From assembly GCF_003367475.1 (NCBI RefSeq), contig NZ_QRHA01000015.1:1-63411 (forward strand): a stretch of 63,411 bases of DNA, written 5' to 3'. The stretch is from Alteromonas aestuariivivens (GTDB taxonomy: Bacteria > Pseudomonadota > Gammaproteobacteria > Enterobacterales > Alteromonadaceae). Below the pieces are notes generated by a model that made no database searches, was not told where the DNA came from, and worked only from the letters and a program-made list of their open reading frames with translations. The translations under genes and the position numbers were made by a program. This document shows, in pieces, positions 19,455 through 29,496 of this stretch. Each line of letters opens with the position of its first letter. Within the stretch, counting starts at the first letter, position 1.

Positions 19455-20646
19455 GGGCAACCCTCCGTTTAATATTGCTTTGAGCGACAAAGTAGTCGAA
19501 CAGTGGTGCCCACAGGTTGGCAAACAAAATCGCCAACATTACGCCTTCAGGGAAAGCAGGGTTCAGGACACGAATCAACACTGTCATAAATCCGATGAAG
19601 ATACCGAACGCCCATTTACCTTTGTTTGTAAAAGCGGCAGAAACCGGGTCAGTTGCCATGAAGAACATCGCAAACGCCAGGCCACCCACAACAAAGTGCC
19701 AGTGCGCAGGCATAGCAAACATGGGGTTAGTGTCGCTTCCAATCAAATTCAGCAAGGTTGCAAAGATAGCCACGCCCAAAGCAACACCGGCGACAATACG
19801 CCAGCTGGCAATGCGCATGTAAATAATGAACAGGCCACCAATCATGATGGCAAGTGTGGATACTTCGCCGGCTGAGCCTGGCAGGAAACCATAGAACGCA
19901 TCCCACCATTGAGCCGTGTTGGAGTAGTCAAAGCTACCAGTAGCAGCCTGGCTCAAAGACGTCGCACCAGAATAACCATCTGCGGCTACCCATACCTGAT
20001 CACCGGAAATCTGTGCCGGATAAGCAAAATACAGGAACGCACGCCCGGCCAGAGCCGGATTGAGGAAGTTACGCCCGGTTCCGCCAAATACTTCCTTGGC
20101 GATAACCACACCAAAGGTAATCCCCAGTGCAACTTGCCACAACGGGATGGTGGCAGGCAAGGTCAGGGCAAACAGTACCGACGTTACGAAGAAACCTTCA
20201 TTCACTTCGTGCTTACGCACAGAAGCAAACAGTACTTCCCAGAAGCCACCGACCACAAACGTAACCGCATAAATGGGCAACCAGAAACAGGCGCCGTAGA
20301 AAAACAGCCCAAGGCCACCAGCATTGGCCAGGTCACCGCCCAGGGCTGTGAACAAGCCAGCCTGCCAGCTGTCAGGCAGAGTGCCCGCTCCGGCAACGAT
20401 GGCGTCCTGCGCCTGAAGACCAATATTGTACATACCAAAGAACATGGCCGGAAAAGTCGCCATCCACACCATGATCATGATGCGTTTCAGGTCGATGCTG
20501 TCACGCACGTGAGTACCGACTTTGTTAACTTTACCCGGGGTATAGAAAATGGTTGCAGCGGCTTCGTACAGCGCATACCACTTCTCGTATTTACCACCCG
20601 GCTCGAAATTCGGTTCGATTTTTTCCAAATACGCTTTCAAACCCAT
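19444..20646 (-). CDS. nqrB: Na+-NQR subunit B
   Basis: A 400-residue membrane subunit with about ten helices, the largest of the pump. Thr229 in [11 protein letters not shown] carries the second covalent [26 protein letters not shown] is the strongly conserved central block. It contains the quinone-facing riboflavin and much of the Na+ channel. Three bases separate it from nqrA and its 3' end overlaps nqrC. Confidence 0.97.
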   Translation of the reverse strand: MGLKAYLEKIEPNFEPGGKYEKWYALYEAAATIFYTPGKVNKVGTHVRDSIDLKRIMIMVWMATFPAMFFGMYNIGLQAQDAIVAGAGTLPDSWQAGLFTALGGDLANAGGLGLFFYGACFWLPIYAVTFVVGGFWEVLFASVRKHEVNEGFFVTSVLFALTLPATIPLWQVALGITFGVVIAKEVFGGTGRNFLNPALAGRAFLYFAYPAQISGDQVWVAADGYSGATSLSQAATGSFDYSNTAQWWDAFYGFLPGSAGEVSTLAIMIGGLFIIYMRIASWRIVAGVALGVAIFATLLNLIGSDTNPMFAMPAHWHFVVGGLAFAMFFMATDPVSAAFTNKGKWAFGIFIGFMTVLIRVLNPAFPEGVMLAILFANLWAPLFDYFVAQSNIKRRVARVG

Positions 20647-20649
20647 GAC

Positions 20650-21990
20650 TTAACCCTCTTTCTCAATGGTGGTTAAACAGCCGCGTAAGATTGGTCCGTA
20701 GTTGTATTTACCCGGGCATACATAGGTACACAGGGCCAAATCTTCTTCGTCCAACTCGAGGCAACCCAATGCTTGTGCGCTGTCTGTATCACCAGAGATA
20801 AGATCGCGAAGCAACAGGGTGGGAATGATGTCCAGAGGCATCACACGCTCATAGTTACCAATTGGAACCATGGAACGCTCAGAGCCATTGGTGGAAGTGG
20901 TCATGCTGAACAACTTGCTGCCGGTAAGGTGCCCAAGATAGGCACGCGTAACAGAATGCATGTCTGAACCTGGAGCTAACCAGCCAAACAGTTTTTTCTC
21001 GTGACCTTCCTTAAGCAGCGAAACCTGCAAATGGAAACGCCCAAGGTAAGCGTGTACGCCTTGCGCGGTGGTGCCGTTAAGCACGGAACCGGAAATCACA
21101 CGCACGTCATCGCCTTCCTGTTCAGCGGCAACCAGTTCGTTCAGGTCAGCACCGATCAGTGTGGTAACCAAACGAGGATTCTTGGCAGCCGGGCCACCTA
21201 CCGCGATAACACGACGATTGTCCAACTCCCCGGTGGTCAGCAATGAACCTATCGCCATCACATCCTGATAATTGATGTGCCAGACGATCTTCTTGCCACC
21301 AACCGGATCCAGGAAGTGAATGTGTGTGCCGGCCAGACCTGCCGGGTGTGGGCCACCAAACTCTTCGATATCAACTGCAGCGTCACCGGTAGGGATATTT
21401 GCACCGCTGGCTTTACAGACAAACACCTGACCGCCACTCAATTGCTTGAGCGCTTTCAGACCGCTAACGAAGTCTGCCTCACGTTCGGCGATGATAACTG
21501 CCGGATCGGCGGCGAGCGGGTTGGTATCCATTGCCGTCACAAAAATCGAGTGCGGAACAGATTCCAATTTAGGCGCTTTGCTGTAAGGACGGGTTCGAAG
21601 CGCCGTCCACATGCCGGATTCAACGAGAACGTTCTGAAGCTGTTCTCTGGATGCGCTGGCGATCTGGTCCGCAGGGATGGTATCAAAAGCAACACTATCG
21701 TTACCTTCAACTTTAATCACAACGGATTGAAGAACACGTTTGGCACCACGGTTTACCTCTACCACTTCGCCTGCAGCTGGTGCGGTGAATTTAACGCCGG
21801 AATTCTTTTTGTCTTCAAAAAGAATCTGGCCTTTTTTCACCTTGTCGCCAACCTGGACGTGCATGGTAGGACGCATACCCACATATTCTTCTCCCAGAAC
21901 GGCAACGCGCGTTACAGCAGCCCCATCGGCGATCTGCTGTTGCGGCGCTCCCTTAATAGGGAGGTCGAGACCTTTCTTGATTTTTATCAT
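20650..21990 (-). CDS. nqrA: Na+-NQR subunit A
   Basis: A 446-residue cytoplasmic subunit, first gene of the operon. The N-terminal [18 protein letters not shown] and the motifs [18 protein letters not shown] (biotinyl-lipoyl-like hairpin) and [13 protein letters not shown] near the C-terminus are typical. It packs against NqrB and takes part in ubiquinone binding. A long untranslated leader precedes it. Confidence 0.96.
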   Translation of the reverse strand: MIKIKKGLDLPIKGAPQQQIADGAAVTRVAVLGEEYVGMRPTMHVQVGDKVKKGQILFEDKKNSGVKFTAPAAGEVVEVNRGAKRVLQSVVIKVEGNDSVAFDTIPADQIASASREQLQNVLVESGMWTALRTRPYSKAPKLESVPHSIFVTAMDTNPLAADPAVIIAEREADFVSGLKALKQLSGGQVFVCKASGANIPTGDAAVDIEEFGGPHPAGLAGTHIHFLDPVGGKKIVWHINYQDVMAIGSLLTTGELDNRRVIAVGGPAAKNPRLVTTLIGADLNELVAAEQEGDDVRVISGSVLNGTTAQGVHAYLGRFHLQVSLLKEGHEKKLFGWLAPGSDMHSVTRAYLGHLTGSKLFSMTTSTNGSERSMVPIGNYERVMPLDIIPTLLLRDLISGDTDSAQALGCLELDEEDLALCTYVCPGKYNYGPILRGCLTTIEKEG

Positions 21991-22401
21991 ATGTTTATCG
22001 CACTACTCTAATAGAAATACCCTTTTGCATAACCGCAGCATGGCTGCCTGTCAGCATGCAAAAACGCACTTTCAACGGGTGCTAGTCACCCCATTGAAAC
22101 TAAACAACACTCACCCTGATGTTTTCTTCCCGTTCCACTGGGTCCGCCTGAATCGGCACGGCCAGAAAGTCGCTTACTGGTGTTTATTTTTTTGTTTGAC
22201 CAACGATTGACTAAACTGAGCAGCCTCGTTGTGATGCGCTTTTAAGTACCGGCGTTGAGAAGCAGAGTCGAACAACCCGCTACTTAATTTCGGGATTTTA
22301 GCATTATCCACCTCAATTACGCTACGCAAATAATGGATTAACCACATTTTTTGTTGGTTATATTATTCAGGTCACAGGCACAATCGGGTAATCACGAGCA
22401 C
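21991..22401 (-). promoter_or_regulatory. nqr operon promoter region and long 5' leader
   Basis: About 410 non-coding bases separate nqrA from the fabV terminator. On the minus strand a TATAAC hexamer (22362-22357) with a weak ATTGTG or TTGTGC upstream is the best promoter candidate, which would give a leader of about 350 bases. The leader contains possible hairpins (gcatggctg/cagcatgc at about 22040-22061 and gggtg/caccc at about 22078-22094). No known riboswitch is recognised. Confidence 0.35.
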
Positions 22402-22425
22402 AAAAAAGCCGTCGTACAGACGGCT
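22402..22425 (-). terminator. Terminator after fabV
   Basis: On the minus strand the stem agccgtc/gacggct with a 5-base loop is followed by six T. It separates fabV from the nqr operon. Confidence 0.9.
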
Positions 22426-22438
22426 CTACAAAACGGCC

Positions 22439-23617
22439 TTACCACCCTACCAGAGGGTCAACGTCCTGTTCGTAATCTACTGAATCAATGTCGAAACCAA
22501 ACAGTTTCAAAAATTCGTGGTTGTAACCGGCGTAATCGCTCAGTTCATGGAAAGTATCCTGAGTAACCTGATCCCACAAAGCCTGAATTTTCGCCTGGGT
22601 TGCGTCGTTGGTTTCCTTACCGTCCATACGGTAACGGTTTTTTTCATCCAGAGTCGGAGCATCACCATACAGGCAGCCGTTAAACAGACCAAATATCTGT
22701 TCAATACAGCCTTCATGGGTGCCTTCTTCCTTCATTACCTTGTAAATCAGCGAGATATACAAAGGCATAACCGGAATGGCAGAACTGGCCTGAGTTACAA
22801 GAGCCTTCAGCGATGAAACATGAGCATCCACCAACAAGCTGCTGTACTTGCCGTTGATTGATGCTGCGGCACGATCCAAGTCTTCTTTCGCTTTACCGAT
22901 GGTTGCCTGACCATAAATCGGCCAGGTCAGAGCCTTACCGATATAGGTATAAGCCGTGGTTTTACAGCCCTCAGCCACCACACCAGCTTCAACCAGAGCA
23001 TCCATCCACAATTCCCAGTCTTCACCGCCCATGACTTTGATGGTATTCAGGATTTCATCGTCATTGGCGGGTTCCAGAGTGACATCGTGCACCAAATCCT
23101 TATCTGTATCGTAGGTTTTGGTGGTGTAAGACTGACCCACGGGTTTTAAGGTCGATTTATAGGTAACTCCGGTTTTGGGGTCGGTACGCCGGGGAGACGC
23201 CAGGCTGTAGATAACCAGATCTACAGTACCCAAATCCTGTTTAATCTTCTCGATTACCTGTTGCTTCATCTCGTCTGAGAATGCGTCACCGTTAAGGGTT
23301 TCCGCATACAGGCCTGCTTCGGCAGCCTGCTGATGAAATGCCGCTGTATTGTACCAGCCTGCAGTGGCGGTTTTGCGCTCGGAGGGCTCTTTTTCAAAAC
23401 AGACACCCAGGGTTTTGGCGCCGTATCCAAACGCTGAAGTGATTCGGGAAGCCAACCCGTAACCGGTGGAGCAGCCGATTACCAGTACGTTTTTGGGGCC
23501 TTCCCCCAAATCCCCTTGCTGGCGGACATAGTCTATTTGCTCGGCAACTGAAGCAGCACACCCTGCAGGGTGTGCATTGGTACAAATAAAGCCTCTAACT
23601 TTAGGCTTGATAATCAT
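22439..23617 (-). CDS. fabV: Trans-2-enoyl-ACP/CoA reductase FabV
   Basis: 392 residues. It reduces enoyl-ACP with NADH in the last step of fatty-acid elongation and is the triclosan-insensitive isozyme. Evidence is the long-loop Rossmann motif [16 protein letters not shown], the family-specific Tyr-x8-Lys pair in [10 protein letters not shown], and the start [18 protein letters not shown] use the second ATG (23617), nine bases from aagga, because it gives the usual N-terminus; the first ATG is two codons upstream. It is monocistronic with its own terminator. No fabI is visible in the window. Confidence 0.96.
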   Translation of the reverse strand: MIIKPKVRGFICTNAHPAGCAASVAEQIDYVRQQGDLGEGPKNVLVIGCSTGYGLASRITSAFGYGAKTLGVCFEKEPSERKTATAGWYNTAAFHQQAAEAGLYAETLNGDAFSDEMKQQVIEKIKQDLGTVDLVIYSLASPRRTDPKTGVTYKSTLKPVGQSYTTKTYDTDKDLVHDVTLEPANDDEILNTIKVMGGEDWELWMDALVEAGVVAEGCKTTAYTYIGKALTWPIYGQATIGKAKEDLDRAAASINGKYSSLLVDAHVSSLKALVTQASSAIPVMPLYISLIYKVMKEEGTHEGCIEQIFGLFNGCLYGDAPTLDEKNRYRMDGKETNDATQAKIQALWDQVTQDTFHELSDYAGYNHEFLKLFGFDIDSVDYEQDVDPLVGW

Positions 23618-23825
23618 AATCATACGTCCTTAAACATGTGTGCTGGTATTGTAAACGCGCGCAGCCGGATAACAACTCTGAGCAGCTTGGCCAAAACTCA
23701 ATAGCCAGCGTAAAATACTATATTAGTCATAGGGTTACCACAAAGAAACAGAGAGATTAAAGCCGGAGTTATTTAACTTGTGGGGTAAGGAGTAGCCGGA
23801 AAGGGAATGTTTACACAGACTAAAG

Positions 23826-23849
23826 GTGGCCACCGGCCAGGGTGACCAC
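23826..23849 (-). terminator. Hairpin downstream of the FKBP gene
   Basis: The arms gtggccacc and ggtgaccac pair with one mismatch around a 6-base loop, shortly after the FKBP stop. A clear T-run is missing, so termination is uncertain. Confidence 0.4.
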
Positions 23850-23865
23850 ACAGGGACAAGGCTGA

Positions 23866-24486
23866 CTAGCCAATAATGTCGAGCAATTCAACATCAAATA
23901 CCAGTGTGCTGTAAGGTGCAATTGCAGCACCGGCGCCCTGCTCACCGTAAGCCAGATCATGGGGCACATAAAGACGCCATTTAGAGCCTACAGGCATCAT
24001 TTGCAGTGCTTCGGTCCAGCCTTTAATCACGCCGGATACCGGAAACTCGGCCGGCTGACCGCGGTCGTAAGAACTATCAAACACCTTACCGTCGATCAGG
24101 GTTCCGTGGTAATGGGTGCGAACGGTGCTGTCAGCGGTTGGTTTTTCACCATCGCCCTGGGCTAAAACTTCGTATTGCAGCCCGGACTCAGTCACGGTTA
24201 CTTCTTCACGCTTGGCGTTCTCAGCCAGATAGTTGGCCCCTTCTTCAATAAACGCTTTGGCTTTTTCAGCCTTGGCTGCCTGCATGCGCTGATGGATCTG
24301 ACCAAACGCTTCGCGCAAGGCCTCGTTATCCACTTGCTGGGCTTCACCGTTAAAAGCATCCCGGATCCCTTCTACCACGGCATCCAGTGTGAGGCCTTCG
24401 AAAGGATTCGATTGAAGCTGCTGGCCCATCTGATAGCCAATACCGTAGCTGGCTTGCGTTTCAACGGTGGAAAATTTATCAGTCAC
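23866..24486 (-). CDS. fklB: FKBP-type peptidyl-prolyl isomerase, FKBP22 type
   Basis: 206 residues from the GTG at 24486, which follows caggag at five bases and gives the exact length of FklB-type proteins; an upstream in-frame ATG lacks a site. The N-terminal helical dimerisation domain (ASYGIGYQMGQQLQSNPF...) is followed by an FKBP domain (about 110-206) with VRTHYHGTLIDGKVFDSSYDRG, FPVSGVIKGWTEAL and YVPHDLAYGEQGAG. It has no signal peptide, so it is cytoplasmic and helps folding of proline-containing chains. Confidence 0.92.
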   Translation of the reverse strand: MTDKFSTVETQASYGIGYQMGQQLQSNPFEGLTLDAVVEGIRDAFNGEAQQVDNEALREAFGQIHQRMQAAKAEKAKAFIEEGANYLAENAKREEVTVTESGLQYEVLAQGDGEKPTADSTVRTHYHGTLIDGKVFDSSYDRGQPAEFPVSGVIKGWTEALQMMPVGSKWRLYVPHDLAYGEQGAGAAIAPYSTLVFDVELLDIIG

Positions 24487-24719
24487 AGTCACTCCTGAAA
24501 TTAAATTACAATTTTTGTTCAAATATTAATCAAACGAATTTAAGCGTATGATGCTGTAAATGCTTGGCGCGCAAGTGTATCACACCGCGTCTGGCTTTGC
24601 TTGGACGAAAGTTTGGGCAGTTTTGAACCTTTCTTTCGGGTTTAATTTATAACTCAATGAGGTTAGACAACTTTCTTCCAAAACAGTAAGGTATTGCGCA
24701 CGCAAGCAGGAGGATGCCT

Positions 24720-27341
24720 ATGCAATCACACTATGACGCTGAACTAAAAGATACGGTTCGATATCTCGGAAAAGTCCTTGGCGAGACGATTAAGTCTGAA
24801 CTCGGCCAAGACTGGCTGGACCGTATTGAGAAGATTCGTAAGGACGGGCGCGCGTCCTATCAGGGCGACGCTCAAAGCAGTGAAAATCTGAAAGAAATTT
24901 TCAAAACGCTGGCAGACAAAGATTTGCTGGTAGTAGGGCGTGCCTTTGCACAGTTCCTGAATCTGGGCAATATCGCCGAGCAGGAATACAACAGTGCCAT
25001 GGACGTCGATGTGACCATTGATGCCCTTTTTGAACATCTGCACAAAGCCCAGCTCAGCACATCCTCTGTTGAGGAGGCTGTCAGCAAGCTGAATGTAGAC
25101 CTGGTTCTGACGGCGCACCCAACAGAGGTAACCCGTCGTACTCTCATTCACAAGCACAAAGAGCTGGCCCGCTGCCTGAAAGCCATCCACCAGGAGTCTT
25201 TATCGACTGAAGACCGGGCAAAACTGGAAACCCGCATTGCCGATTTAATCAGTCAGGCCTGGCACACTGAAGAAATTCGCTCGGTACGCCCGACTCCGGT
25301 TGATGAAGCTCGCTGGGGTTTTTCGGTCATTGAGAATTCCCTGTGGGAAGCGGTACCGGAGTTTTTGCGCGAACTCGATTTGCGTTTGCAACAGGAATAC
25401 AAGGTAAGCCTGCCACTGGACGCAGCTCCCATTCATTTCAGCTCCTGGATGGGCGGTGACCGTGACGGAAACCCTTTTGTAACCCACAAAGTAACCGAGC
25501 AGGTATTGTTGCTGGCCAGAAAAAGGGCCGCCAAGTTGTTTGCGCTGGACCTGGAGCAGTTGCAGGTTGAACTTTCGATGTTCGATTGCAATGCCGCGCT
25601 GCGCGATGCGGTTGGCGATGCCAACGAGCCCTATCGGGCCATTCTGCGCCCGTTATTGCGCCGCTGCACGCAAACCCGTGACGGCATTGCCGATTACCTC
25701 TCAGGCAACAGTGTGGATTCAGGCAACTGGATTAGCCACAACGATGAATTGCTCGAACCACTAATGCTGTGTTACCAGTCGCTGTGTGACTGCGGTATGG
25801 AAGTTACCGCGAATGGCTTGCTGCTGGATACCATTCGCCGCGTACAGGCATTTGGTGTGCACCTGCTGCGGCTTGACATACGCCAGGACTCACAGCGCCA
25901 CGCGGACGTGTTCAGCGAACTGACCCGCTATCTGGGCCTGGGCGATTATGCCCAGTGGAGCGAAGCCGACAAGCAGGCATTCCTGCTCAGGGAGCTGGGT
26001 TCCAAACGCCCGCTATTCCCTGCGAACTGGGATGCCTCTGAAGAAGTACAGGAAGTACTCAACACCTGTAAGGTCATTTCAGAACACAGCCAGCACGGTT
26101 TTGGAATTTACATTATATCCATGGCCAGTGAAGCATCCGACGTTATGGCGGTGCAGTTGTTGCTGAAAGAAAGTGGTGTTGACTGGCCAATGCCGGTCGC
26201 CCCTTTGTTTGAAACCCTGGACGACCTCAACAATTCACCGGATGTTATGCGCAAGCTGTTGTCCGTAGACTGGTACCGTGGCTACATCAAGGGCCGTCAG
26301 TATGTGATGATTGGCTATTCGGATTCTGCCAAAGATGCCGGCGCTATCGCAGCTGGCTGGGCACAGTACGAGTCTCAGGAAGCACTGGTAAAACTGGCTG
26401 AAGAATTCGACGTTACCCTGACGTTGTTCCATGGCCGGGGTGGCACGATTGGCCGCGGTGGCCTGCCGGCTCACGCAGCCATTCACTCCCAGCCTCCGGG
26501 CTCTCTGGAAGGTGGCTTCCGGGTTACCGAGCAGGGTGAAACCATCCGCTACAAGTTTGGCATGCCGACACTGGCCAAACGCAGTCTGGGCATTTACGCC
26601 AGTGCCATCATCGAAGCCATGTTGTTCCCACCGCCAGAGCCGAAAAAGGAATGGCGCGATTTGATCACCAAAATGGCCGCGCTGGGGCGTGACAATTACC
26701 GTGCAACCGTGCGTCACGACCCTAACTTTGTGCCTTACTTCCGGGTCGCCACCCCCGAGCAGGAACTGGGCAAATTGCCGTTGGGCAGCCGCCCGTCAAA
26801 ACGTAAACCTTCCGGCGGTATCGAAAGCCTGCGGGCCATTCCATGGATTTTTGCCTGGGCCCAAACCCGTCTGGTTCTGCCTTCCTGGTTAGGTGTGATG
26901 CGCGCCATTGACAAGGTCAAATCGGAAGAAGACGAAGCCATCGTGAATGAGATGTTCCAGGACTGGCCGTTCTACCGCTCCCGTCTGTCCATGCTCGACA
27001 TGGTGTTCCACAAAGCCGATCCACGTATTAGCGAGGAATACGATGCCCGCCTGGTACCTCAGGAACTCAAGCGCTTCGGAAAAGCATTGCGTGAGGAGTT
27101 GCAGGAAAGCATCGAGTCCCTGCTGGCATTGACCGGTCAGGAAAGCATTATGGATAAAGACCCTCAGGGTAAAGAATCCATGAATATCCGGGCTGCTTAC
27201 CTCCAGCCACTGCATTATCTGCAAATTGAATTGCTGGATCGGATCCGTAAGGCCGGTGAAGACGCTCAAAACAGCGTGCTTGAACGAGCCATGATGGTAA
27301 CGATAGCCGGCATTGCGATTGGTATGCGCAACACGGGTTAA
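24720..27341 (+). CDS. ppc: Phosphoenolpyruvate carboxylase
   Basis: 873 residues. It carboxylates phosphoenolpyruvate to oxaloacetate to refill the TCA cycle. Landmarks are catalytic His133 in VLTAHPTEVTRRT, the MGGDRDGNPFVT block, GYSDSAKDAG, the FHGRGGTIGRGG loop and the C-terminal MRNTG. I start at the second ATG (24720), six bases from aggagg, since the first ATG touches that sequence. Full length. mdh, the next enzyme around oxaloacetate, lies downstream in opposite direction. Confidence 0.97.
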   Translation: MQSHYDAELKDTVRYLGKVLGETIKSELGQDWLDRIEKIRKDGRASYQGDAQSSENLKEIFKTLADKDLLVVGRAFAQFLNLGNIAEQEYNSAMDVDVTIDALFEHLHKAQLSTSSVEEAVSKLNVDLVLTAHPTEVTRRTLIHKHKELARCLKAIHQESLSTEDRAKLETRIADLISQAWHTEEIRSVRPTPVDEARWGFSVIENSLWEAVPEFLRELDLRLQQEYKVSLPLDAAPIHFSSWMGGDRDGNPFVTHKVTEQVLLLARKRAAKLFALDLEQLQVELSMFDCNAALRDAVGDANEPYRAILRPLLRRCTQTRDGIADYLSGNSVDSGNWISHNDELLEPLMLCYQSLCDCGMEVTANGLLLDTIRRVQAFGVHLLRLDIRQDSQRHADVFSELTRYLGLGDYAQWSEADKQAFLLRELGSKRPLFPANWDASEEVQEVLNTCKVISEHSQHGFGIYIISMASEASDVMAVQLLLKESGVDWPMPVAPLFETLDDLNNSPDVMRKLLSVDWYRGYIKGRQYVMIGYSDSAKDAGAIAAGWAQYESQEALVKLAEEFDVTLTLFHGRGGTIGRGGLPAHAAIHSQPPGSLEGGFRVTEQGETIRYKFGMPTLAKRSLGIYASAIIEAMLFPPPEPKKEWRDLITKMAALGRDNYRATVRHDPNFVPYFRVATPEQELGKLPLGSRPSKRKPSGGIESLRAIPWIFAWAQTRLVLPSWLGVMRAIDKVKSEEDEAIVNEMFQDWPFYRSRLSMLDMVFHKADPRISEEYDARLVPQELKRFGKALREELQESIESLLALTGQESIMDKDPQGKESMNIRAAYLQPLHYLQIELLDRIRKAGEDAQNSVLERAMMVTIAGIAIGMRNTG

Positions 27342-27359
27342 GCAACTGCCCCATACAGA

Positions 27360-27381
27360 ACGCCAGCCATAGTGCTGGCGT
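27360..27381. repeat. Palindromic hairpin, copy 1 of a 22-bp direct repeat
   Basis: Arms acgccagc and gctggcgt around catagt, located 18 bases after the ppc stop. The same 22 bases recur exactly at 27563-27584. This copy lacks a T-run. Confidence 0.8.
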
Positions 27382-27562
27382 CACCCTGATGACAAACTAC
27401 TGCGCTTGAAATTGCGGCGTCAAAAGTCTTCTCAAAATCCTCATTTACCATTTGTAAACTGCGGTTTTTCGGCGACTTTTTCCTTGCACTTTCTTCGCTC
27501 GCTACGTTTGTCTCCAGTCCGCAGAGTGTTTCGCGTGAAAGCGGGGCTTTATCAACACTCTG
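27382..27562. other. Structured non-coding insert between two identical hairpins
   Basis: 181 bases with no supportable gene. It contains an imperfect palindrome around tttaccatttgtaaac (about 27446-27461) with A/T-rich margins, and at 27522-27562 a stem cagagtgtt/aacactctg that encloses a second stem aaagc/gcttt. Together with the flanking 22-bp repeats it looks like a small dispersed intergenic element inserted in, or copied with, the ppc terminator. The rest of 27342-27680 consists of terminators. Confidence 0.5.
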
Positions 27563-27590
27563 ACGCCAGCCATAGTGCTGGCGTTTTTTA
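27563..27590 (+). terminator. ppc terminator, hairpin copy 2 with T-run
   Basis: Second copy of the 22-bp palindrome, here followed by tttttt. This is the functional-looking terminator for ppc. Confidence 0.85.
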
Positions 27591-27605
27591 TTTGTTCTGA
27601 AAATG

Positions 27606-27643
27606 AAAAAAGCCAGCCGGTTGTTCACCTGACTGGCTTTTTC
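27606..27643 (-). terminator. mdh terminator
   Basis: On the minus strand gccagtcagg and ccggctggc pair imperfectly and are flanked by A- and T-runs on both sides, so it can act in both directions. Confidence 0.8.
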
Positions 27644-27680
27644 ATAAAGGCTTCATCAGCCCCGGCACATTGCCTTCAAA

Positions 27681-28619
27681 TTAAGCGTTTACGAATTCAA
27701 CACCAATTTTGATGTCGCCACGCAAACCTTCCAGCATGCTGTCTTTGGCAGATTGCTCGAATGCACTCAGTTCACCGTAAGGCAGAATCTCTTCCACACC
27801 GTTGGCACCCAGGCGAACCGGGTGAGCAAAGAACGCAGCATCGTCGCTGTCGTCAGTTTGCACGTAAGTGTACTCAACAATGTTCTCGCCCTGCATCGCT
27901 GCAACCAGGGATAAACAGAAACGCGCTGCAGCCTGGCCCATAGACAATGTTGCAGAACCGCCACCCGCTTTGGCTTCAACCACTTCGGTACCCGCGTTTT
28001 GAATACGGGTAGTCAGGTTTGCCACTTCTTCGTCAGTGAAGGAAACACCTTCCACCTGCGACAGCAACGGCAGAATGGTAGTACCGGAGTGCCCACCAAT
28101 TACCGGTACGTGCACATTGGCAGGGTTGAGCCCTTTCAGTTCAGCAACAAAGGTTTCTGCACGGATCACGTCCAGAGTGGTAACACCAAACAGTTTGTTT
28201 TTGTTGTAAACGCCCTTGGCCTTCAGCGTTTCAGCAGCAATCGCAACCGTAGTGTTTACCGGGTTGGTGATAATTCCCAGGCACGCTTCAGGGCAATTTT
28301 CCGCAACACCTTCAACCAGGCTCTTAACGATACCGGCATTGATGTTGAACAAATCAGAGCGGTCCATACCGGGCTTGCGAGGAACACCCGCAGGGATAAG
28401 TACAATGTCGCAGCCTTTCAGGGCAACATCCAGCTCATCCTTACCGTGGCCGGTCACTTTTACAGCCGTTGGGATGTGGCTCAAATCCACCGCCACACCG
28501 GGTACAACAGGTGCCACGTCATACAGAGCCAGTTCCGAGCCAGCTGGCAATTGTGTTTTCAACAACAGTGACAGCGCTTGACCAATACCACCGGCAGCAC
28601 CTAACACGGCTACTTTCAT
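27681..28619 (-). CDS. mdh: Malate dehydrogenase
   Basis: 312 residues, E. coli type. It interconverts malate and oxaloacetate with NAD in the TCA cycle. The NAD-binding [12 protein letters not shown] (5-16), substrate arginines Arg81, Arg87 and Arg153, Asp150 and catalytic His177 in IGGHSGTT are all present. It is divergent from argR, an arrangement also found in E. coli, and monocistronic with its own terminator. Confidence 0.97.
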   Translation of the reverse strand: MKVAVLGAAGGIGQALSLLLKTQLPAGSELALYDVAPVVPGVAVDLSHIPTAVKVTGHGKDELDVALKGCDIVLIPAGVPRKPGMDRSDLFNINAGIVKSLVEGVAENCPEACLGIITNPVNTTVAIAAETLKAKGVYNKNKLFGVTTLDVIRAETFVAELKGLNPANVHVPVIGGHSGTTILPLLSQVEGVSFTDEEVANLTTRIQNAGTEVVEAKAGGGSATLSMGQAAARFCLSLVAAMQGENIVEYTYVQTDDSDDAAFFAHPVRLGANGVEEILPYGELSAFEQSAKDSMLEGLRGDIKIGVEFVNA

Positions 28620-28849
28620 ACCATTTCTCCTATGGAATACACTCGTTTAAAAACGGACCGTCACCCTAAAGCAACGTAAGGCAAAACTCAATCGTCTGAT
28701 AGCGCTAACCACCAACAATGACGATTTATATTGGTTATTTTATCTATTCATATGGCGAATATCGCAACGTTCGGGCTAGGCTATTGCCCTGCATGATGAG
28801 ATTAATCTAGGGCTTTCACCACAAATCTCGCTTTGAACATGCAATAGGG

Positions 28850-28863
28850 TGCATAATTATGCA
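28850..28863. promoter_or_regulatory. ARG box-like palindrome in the mdh-argR intergenic region
   Basis: Perfect palindrome tgcataattatgca, close to the ArgR operator pattern TGAAT-N4-ATTCA with one change per half. It lies 79 bases upstream of the argR ATG. Autoregulation of argR is known in E. coli; here it is inferred. Apart from this and the promoter next to it, I see nothing in the 322-base gap. Confidence 0.5.
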
Positions 28864-28870
28864 TTCAAAA

Positions 28871-28899
28871 TTGCGCTTATGCCACCGCTACGGCACAAT
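28871..28899 (+). promoter_or_regulatory. Putative argR promoter
   Basis: ttgcgc (28871-28876) and cacaat (28894-28899) are separated by 17 bases; each matches four of six consensus positions. The ARG box-like palindrome lies just upstream of the -35. Confidence 0.35.
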
Positions 28900-28941
28900 A
28901 CATGGTTAACAAGCAGCCCGAATACTTTTTGGCGGAAGACC

Positions 28942-29406
28942 ATGGCCAACGCAAAACAAGAACAACTGATTAAAGCATTCAAGGAAATTCTCAAAGCCGA
29001 GAGCTACGGCTCACAGGGCGAAATTGTGGACGCTCTGAAAGCACAGGGCTTTGACAACATCAGTCAGTCCAAGATTTCCCGCATGCTCAGTAAGTTCGGT
29101 GCAGTACGCACCCGCAATGCCAGGGGGGACATGGTCTACTGCTTGCCGCCCGAGCTTGGCATGCCCACAGCGAAAAGCCCCCTGAAACAGCTGGTGCTGG
29201 ACATTGTACACAACAATGTCATGGTGATCATACGAACCAGCCCGGGAGCCGCACAACTCATCGCGCGACTGCTGGATTCACTGAGCCAGAAAGACGGGGT
29301 ACTGGGCACCATCGCCGGTGACGACACCATTTTTATTGCACCGGCAGACGTAAACCAAATTGAGAACCTGCGCCAACGGGTCGAAGACCTGTTCGAGAAC
29401 GTCTGA
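28942..29406 (+). CDS. argR: Arginine repressor
   Basis: 154 residues. The N-terminal winged helix ([22 protein letters not shown] ... [14 protein letters not shown], about 11-53) binds DNA. The C-terminal domain with [14 protein letters not shown] and [11 protein letters not shown] forms the arginine-binding hexamer. The ATG at 28942 is chosen because MANAKQEQL is the family start; the longer frame upstream has no homology. It represses arginine biosynthesis. A convergent terminator follows. Confidence 0.95.
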   Translation: MANAKQEQLIKAFKEILKAESYGSQGEIVDALKAQGFDNISQSKISRMLSKFGAVRTRNARGDMVYCLPPELGMPTAKSPLKQLVLDIVHNNVMVIIRTSPGAAQLIARLLDSLSQKDGVLGTIAGDDTIFIAPADVNQIENLRQRVEDLFENV

Positions 29407-29445
29407 AAAATAAAAAGGGCAGCGCCCGAAAAGCGATGCCCCATT
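29407..29445. terminator. Bidirectional terminator between argR and the TonB receptor
   Basis: Stem gggca...tgccc with inner gcg/cgc pairs; an A-run precedes it (T-run on the minus strand), so it best serves the receptor gene ending at 29497. Confidence 0.65.
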
Positions 29446-29496
29446 TTCCCGTTACCGCCGGTGAGCGGCTCTGAACGTTACCGGCGTGGCCCAGTT

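Noticed and set aside
18606..19472. 288-codon open frame on the plus strand
   Set aside because: It lies antisense to nqrC/nqrD, whose identity is certain; composition is typical of a shadow frame and no family is recognisable.
22240..22300. tRNA-like stretch (gttcgactc on the minus strand)
   Set aside because: Only a T-arm-like segment is present; no acceptor stem, anticodon arm or CCA can be formed.
24600..24646. Partial CrbR-motif match (gacgaaagt) upstream of ppc
   Set aside because: Only the central nine bases match, the outer dyad bases differ and the distance to the -10-like tttaat is 24, not 22.
27338..27628. 96-codon minus-strand frame between ppc and mdh
   Set aside because: It runs through two terminators and several palindromes, so it is more likely a by-product of the repeat element than a gene.
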